Assembly (NCBI GenBank): GCA_026004935.1
Contig: BPKC01000001.1
Span: 1,589,491-1,653,490, forward strand
DNA: 64,000 nucleotides
Direction of reading: 5' to 3'
Origin: Rhodothalassiaceae bacterium
Lineage (GTDB): Bacteria > Pseudomonadota > Alphaproteobacteria > Sphingomonadales > Rhodothalassiaceae
Below are positions 61,139 through 64,000 of this stretch, one piece after another (the first letter of the stretch is position 1; each line of letters opens with the position of its first letter). A model generated the notes under the pieces. It worked only from the letters and a program-made list of their open reading frames with translations, did not search any database and was not told where the DNA came from. Both the position numbers and the translations under genes were made by a program.

Positions 61139-62878
61139 TCAGGCGGTGCGCCCGCGGCGCCGGTGCCAGAGCAGGATCCCGAGCAGCCCGGCGAGCAGCA
61201 GGATGAGCTGCTCCGGCTCGGGAATCGGCGCCTGGGCGACGACGCGGATGAGAAGGGTCGCGACGGATGTCAGGATCGGCGTCGTGCCGTCGCCGAAGAA
61301 GGTGACGAGCAGCGTGATCTCGTAGAGGCCGGGCACGTCGAAGGGCGTGCCGGGACCGGTGGCCATGTTGAAGAGAAAGCCGGTCCCGATGAGCTCGCCG
61401 TTGAAGAACCACTCCGCCGTAAATCCCGTCAGCGCCCCCGATTCACAGGCGCTGCCGAAGGCGGCCGCCAGGGCCTCGCCGTTGAAGAGGGTGTCGCAGC
61501 CGTTGAGCAGCGCCGTCTCACCGAGCAGGACTTCGGCCGGACCCGTCGCCACGGCCTGAAGGGTGTTCGCGGGCGCCGGCGGGGGCACGGTGGTCACGCC
61601 GGGCTGGGAGATCGGCGGCTGAGGCGGGCCCGGCTGCTGGCGCGGCGCCGGGCGCCCGGGCCGGTTCGGCCCCGTCGCACCGCCGTCTCCTGGCGGCGCC
61701 GCGCGCGTGCGCGGACTCGAGTCGAACCCCGGCCCGGCGCCGGGACGCTGTCCGGCCGCCGGGGCAAGGCGGGCCAGGATGTCCGCGATCCGCTCCGCCG
61801 TCTTCTCGTCGACGGTCTGCTCCTCTTCCGGATAGACCACGATCGCCGTCACATAGGTCGGCACGTCCGCCGGATTGAGGAGAATGGAGAGATTGCCGCC
61901 GGACACCTTGACCGGCACGGACAGCGCAACCGCCGAAACCTCCTCGGAATCATTCGGCATCTCGGGGATGAAGTCCTCGACGAAGAAGTCGCTCTCGCGC
62001 AAGGTCGCATAGAGCTTCCTGGGGGTGTTGAGCGCATCCTTGATGGGAACCGCGGTGCCGCTCGCCTGCACGCTCGTGCCGAAGGGGTAGGGGGTGATGT
62101 TCCGCCCCTCGGGCAGGGTGATCAGCGTCACGCGGTAGTTGCCGTCCTCGAAGGGATGGTCAAAGCTCGTGATGTTCATCAGCCCGTCGGAGACCACGGC
62201 CGGCCCGTCATCGGTGACGAGGGCGCTGGTGCCGCGGTTCACCCAGTCCGTGCCCGGATGGACGCGCGTGAAGCCGGGCTGCGCCGGACGCCCCTCGGGC
62301 CCGAGATCGAAGCCGAGGGCGGGCTCCTTGACCATGAGATCGACACGCATGCGCGTGCGGTAGAGGTAGGCGGACTCGTAGGACCGGTTGGCGAGCTCGA
62401 CGATGTCGGCGGCCCTGGTCGCGAACACCGCGGGATCCTGCATGCCGGGATCCTGCGACAAGGCATCGAGAAGCTGCACGACCCGTTCGCGCAGCTTCTG
62501 GATGTCGCCGCCCGAGGCATCGAAGAACCGGCCGAGCGTCTTGATGTCCTCCGGGCCGCCCGCTTTCGCCGCCGCAACCGCCTCTTCCAGCGTGACGGGT
62601 TCCACGGGATCGGCGATGGGGGTTGCGATCCCGGCGGGCGGGGCACTGGTCTGCGGGCTGCCGGCGGCCGGCGGCTGCTGGGGGGTGGGGCCGAGGCCGA
62701 GGAAGGCGAACAGCGACTCCACCGGTGTCGCCCCGGTTTCACCTTCATCCGCGGCGGCATCCTCCTTCGGGACCGTGAGCAGCGACAGCCAGGTCGCCAG
62801 CGCGGCCGCGGCGCCGAAGGCGAACACGACGCCGATGGCGCCGGCGACCACCAGAAAAAGGGTGCGATTGCCCCGCAT
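61139..62878 (-). CDS. Membrane-anchored PEP-CTERM-like protein
   Basis: The 579-residue protein starts with a TM anchor (NRTLFLVVAGAIGVVFAFGA) instead of a cleaved signal. A Pro/Ala-rich linker follows (about 45-95), then an extracytoplasmic alpha/beta region with LSVPVKVSGGNLSILLNPAD, and a second Pro/Gly-rich linker (about 400-450). The C-terminal domain is PKD/Ig-like (TAEWFFNGELIGTG). It ends in PIPEPEQLILLLAGLLG followed by ILLWHRRRGR, a good PEP-CTERM sorting signal: PEP motif, hydrophobic helix, basic tail. Exosortase recognises such tails in exopolysaccharide-producing bacteria; none is in this window. The function is unknown. The start is the ATG before RGNRTLF, preceded by GGAGCT. 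Confidence 0.75.
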   Translation of the reverse strand: MRGNRTLFLVVAGAIGVVFAFGAAAALATWLSLLTVPKEDAAADEGETGATPVESLFAFLGLGPTPQQPPAAGSPQTSAPPAGIATPIADPVEPVTLEEAVAAAKAGGPEDIKTLGRFFDASGGDIQKLRERVVQLLDALSQDPGMQDPAVFATRAADIVELANRSYESAYLYRTRMRVDLMVKEPALGFDLGPEGRPAQPGFTRVHPGTDWVNRGTSALVTDDGPAVVSDGLMNITSFDHPFEDGNYRVTLITLPEGRNITPYPFGTSVQASGTAVPIKDALNTPRKLYATLRESDFFVEDFIPEMPNDSEEVSAVALSVPVKVSGGNLSILLNPADVPTYVTAIVVYPEEEQTVDEKTAERIADILARLAPAAGQRPGAGPGFDSSPRTRAAPPGDGGATGPNRPGRPAPRQQPGPPQPPISQPGVTTVPPPAPANTLQAVATGPAEVLLGETALLNGCDTLFNGEALAAAFGSACESGALTGFTAEWFFNGELIGTGFLFNMATGPGTPFDVPGLYEITLLVTFFGDGTTPILTSVATLLIRVVAQAPIPEPEQLILLLAGLLGILLWHRRRGRTA

Positions 62879-63169
62879 GCGTAGAGCTCCGATTCCGCCC
62901 CGGCGCCCGGCACCCGCCCGATCGCCGGCGGCGCCGGCCGGGTTCATCAAGATGACATAGCACCGCAGCGAGAATTTTTCCAGCAGTCATGCATGACGGG
63001 AGCAAAGAATAACGGCGTGTTTGTTCCTGTCGATGTCCGGTCATGGTAAACGAGAACTTGATCATCACGCGGTCCCGCGATGGAACCGGCCCGATGTGCC
63101 TGCACGACTCCGCACGCCCCGCGCATCCGTGTCCGTACCACCTGCTCCCCGAGGCCGGATGCCGTCACG
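62879..63169. other. Upstream region of the PEP-CTERM-like gene
   Basis: These 290 bases show no gene. Bases 62955-63075 are less GC-rich than the rest, and the minus strand reads TCGTTTACCATGACC near 63045. This suggests the promoter of the minus-strand gene lies here, but no clear -35/-10 pair was identified. Confidence 0.35.
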
Positions 63170-64000
63170 CGCGGCGGCTGGATTCGCCGCTTTCGCGGCG
63201 AATGACGAGGGAAAAAGGGCGTCACCCGCCGGCGTTCTCTCTTCGTCACCCGCCGGCGTTCTCTCTTCGTCACCCGCCGGCTTGACCGGCGGGTCCAGCA
63301 GGCCGTGAAGACAACCTCCTGCGCCCGGGGTCGCGCGACCGTCCCATGGGTTCGCCGGTCAAGCCGGCGAACGACGCCAAGAGGCAAGCGGGACCGCCGA
63401 TGCCTACTTCCCCTCGTCATCCGCCGGCTTGATCGGCGAGTCCCCCCTTTGTCTCGTCACCCGCCGGCTTGACCGGCGGGTCCACCCTTTGCCACGTCAC
63501 CCGCCGGCTTGACCGGCGGGTCCAGCAGGCCGTGAAGACAACCTCCTGCGCCCGGGGTGGCGCGACCGTCCCATGGGTTCGCCGGTCAAGCCGGCGAACG
63601 ACGCCAAGAGGCAAGCGGGACCGCCGATGCCTACTTCCCCTCGTCATCCGCCGGCTTGACCGGCGGGTCCACCCTTTGTCTCGTCACCCGCCGGCTTGAC
63701 CGGCGGGTCCACCCTTTGCCACGTCACCCGCCGGCTTGACCGGCGGGTCCAGCAGGCCGTGAAGACAACCTCCTGCGCCCGGGGTGGCGCGACCGTCCCA
63801 TGGGTTCGCCGGTCAAGCCGGCGAACGACGCCAAGAGGCAAGCGGGACCGCCGATGCCTACTTCCCCTCGTCATCCGCCGGCTTGACCGGCGGGTCCACC
63901 CTTTGTCTCGTCACCCGCCGGCTTGACCGGCGGGTCCACCCTTTGCCACGTCACCCGCCGGCTTGACCGGCGGGTCCAGCAGGCCGTGAAGACAACCTCC
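63170..64000. repeat. REP/BIME-like cluster 4 with 227-bp tandem units
   Basis: The block begins with one type C hairpin and two truncated type A copies, followed by units starting at CGTGAAGACAACCTCC at 63304, 63531, 63758 and 63985, an exact period of 227 bases. Each unit holds one type B hairpin, about 55 bases of spacer, and three type A hairpins. The first unit has diverged slightly (for example GATCGGCGAG), and the later ones are identical to the eye. The array runs off the right edge. Confidence 0.9.

Noticed and set aside
63170-64000. Open frames with words such as VTRRLDRRVQQ in REP blocks
   Set aside because: They are translations of REP hairpins repeated in several frames and both strands, with no start signals or domains.

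Overview
The window is chromosomal DNA of a high-GC Gram-negative bacterium, most likely an alphaproteobacterium. The evidence is conserved gene order rather than any marker RNA: mltB-rlpA-dacC-tmk-holB-metG-tatD-MBL hydrolase, recG/sdhE/mfd around one locus, a GST-queG pair, and an IalB-family secreted protein. I found no rRNA, tRNA, CRISPR array, integrase, transposase or replication origin. I do not assign a genus.

Layout. 0-3.6 kb: partial, frameshifted 2-oxoacid:ferredoxin oxidoreductase alpha subunit, a truncated ABC ATPase, GST, queG. 3.6-4.4 kb: REP hairpins. 4.4-12.5 kb: an RND pump, moaA, a solitary molybdopterin hydroxylase large subunit and a small membrane protein. 12.7-19.1 kb: thiolase, chemoreceptor, OprB-type porin, acyl-CoA dehydrogenase. 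19.2-28.8 kb: cell-wall and housekeeping cluster, interrupted by a PIN toxin plus an unusual RHH-HhH fusion protein. 28.9-34.3 kb: DUF885 lipoprotein and a MacAB-type exporter. 34.5-41.1 kb: panC, prolyl oligopeptidase, OmpA-like lipoprotein, membrane protein and rlmN, all broken by small indels, most likely sequence error. 41.2-46.9 kb: ialB, then an island inside a duplicated 3' end of an RNA methyltransferase gene. 47.2-50.9 kb: CoA-transferase A/B, an AMACR-type racemase, and a membrane protein/wHTH regulator pair. 51-64 kb: REP blocks flanking recG, sdhE, mfd, a rhomboid protease, a Clp-fold protease, a DUF5335 protein and a PEP-CTERM protein.

The most interesting part is the island at about 42.0-46.3 kb. 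It carries a strong sigma70-type promoter, a 105-residue peptide ending in a four-cysteine tail, a hairpin, an AT-rich radical SAM gene with a CX3CX2C motif and part of a SPASM/twitch domain, and an FtsX/MacB-type ABC permease without its own ATPase. It is flanked by 235-bp direct repeats of the 3' end of a TrmH/SpoU-family gene. I read it as a horizontally acquired, possibly undescribed radical-SAM RiPP cassette (precursor, maturase, exporter). The second most interesting item is the antitoxin-DNA glycosylase-like fusion between tatD and its usual neighbour.

Metabolically, the thiolase, acyl-CoA dehydrogenase, two-subunit 3-oxoacid CoA-transferase and AMACR-type racemase suggest acyl-CoA and ketone-body metabolism. 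The moaA gene and the molybdopterin hydroxylase point to molybdenum-cofactor enzymes. Four REP-rich blocks, two with tandem amplification (186-bp and 227-bp periods), occupy much of the long intergenic space.
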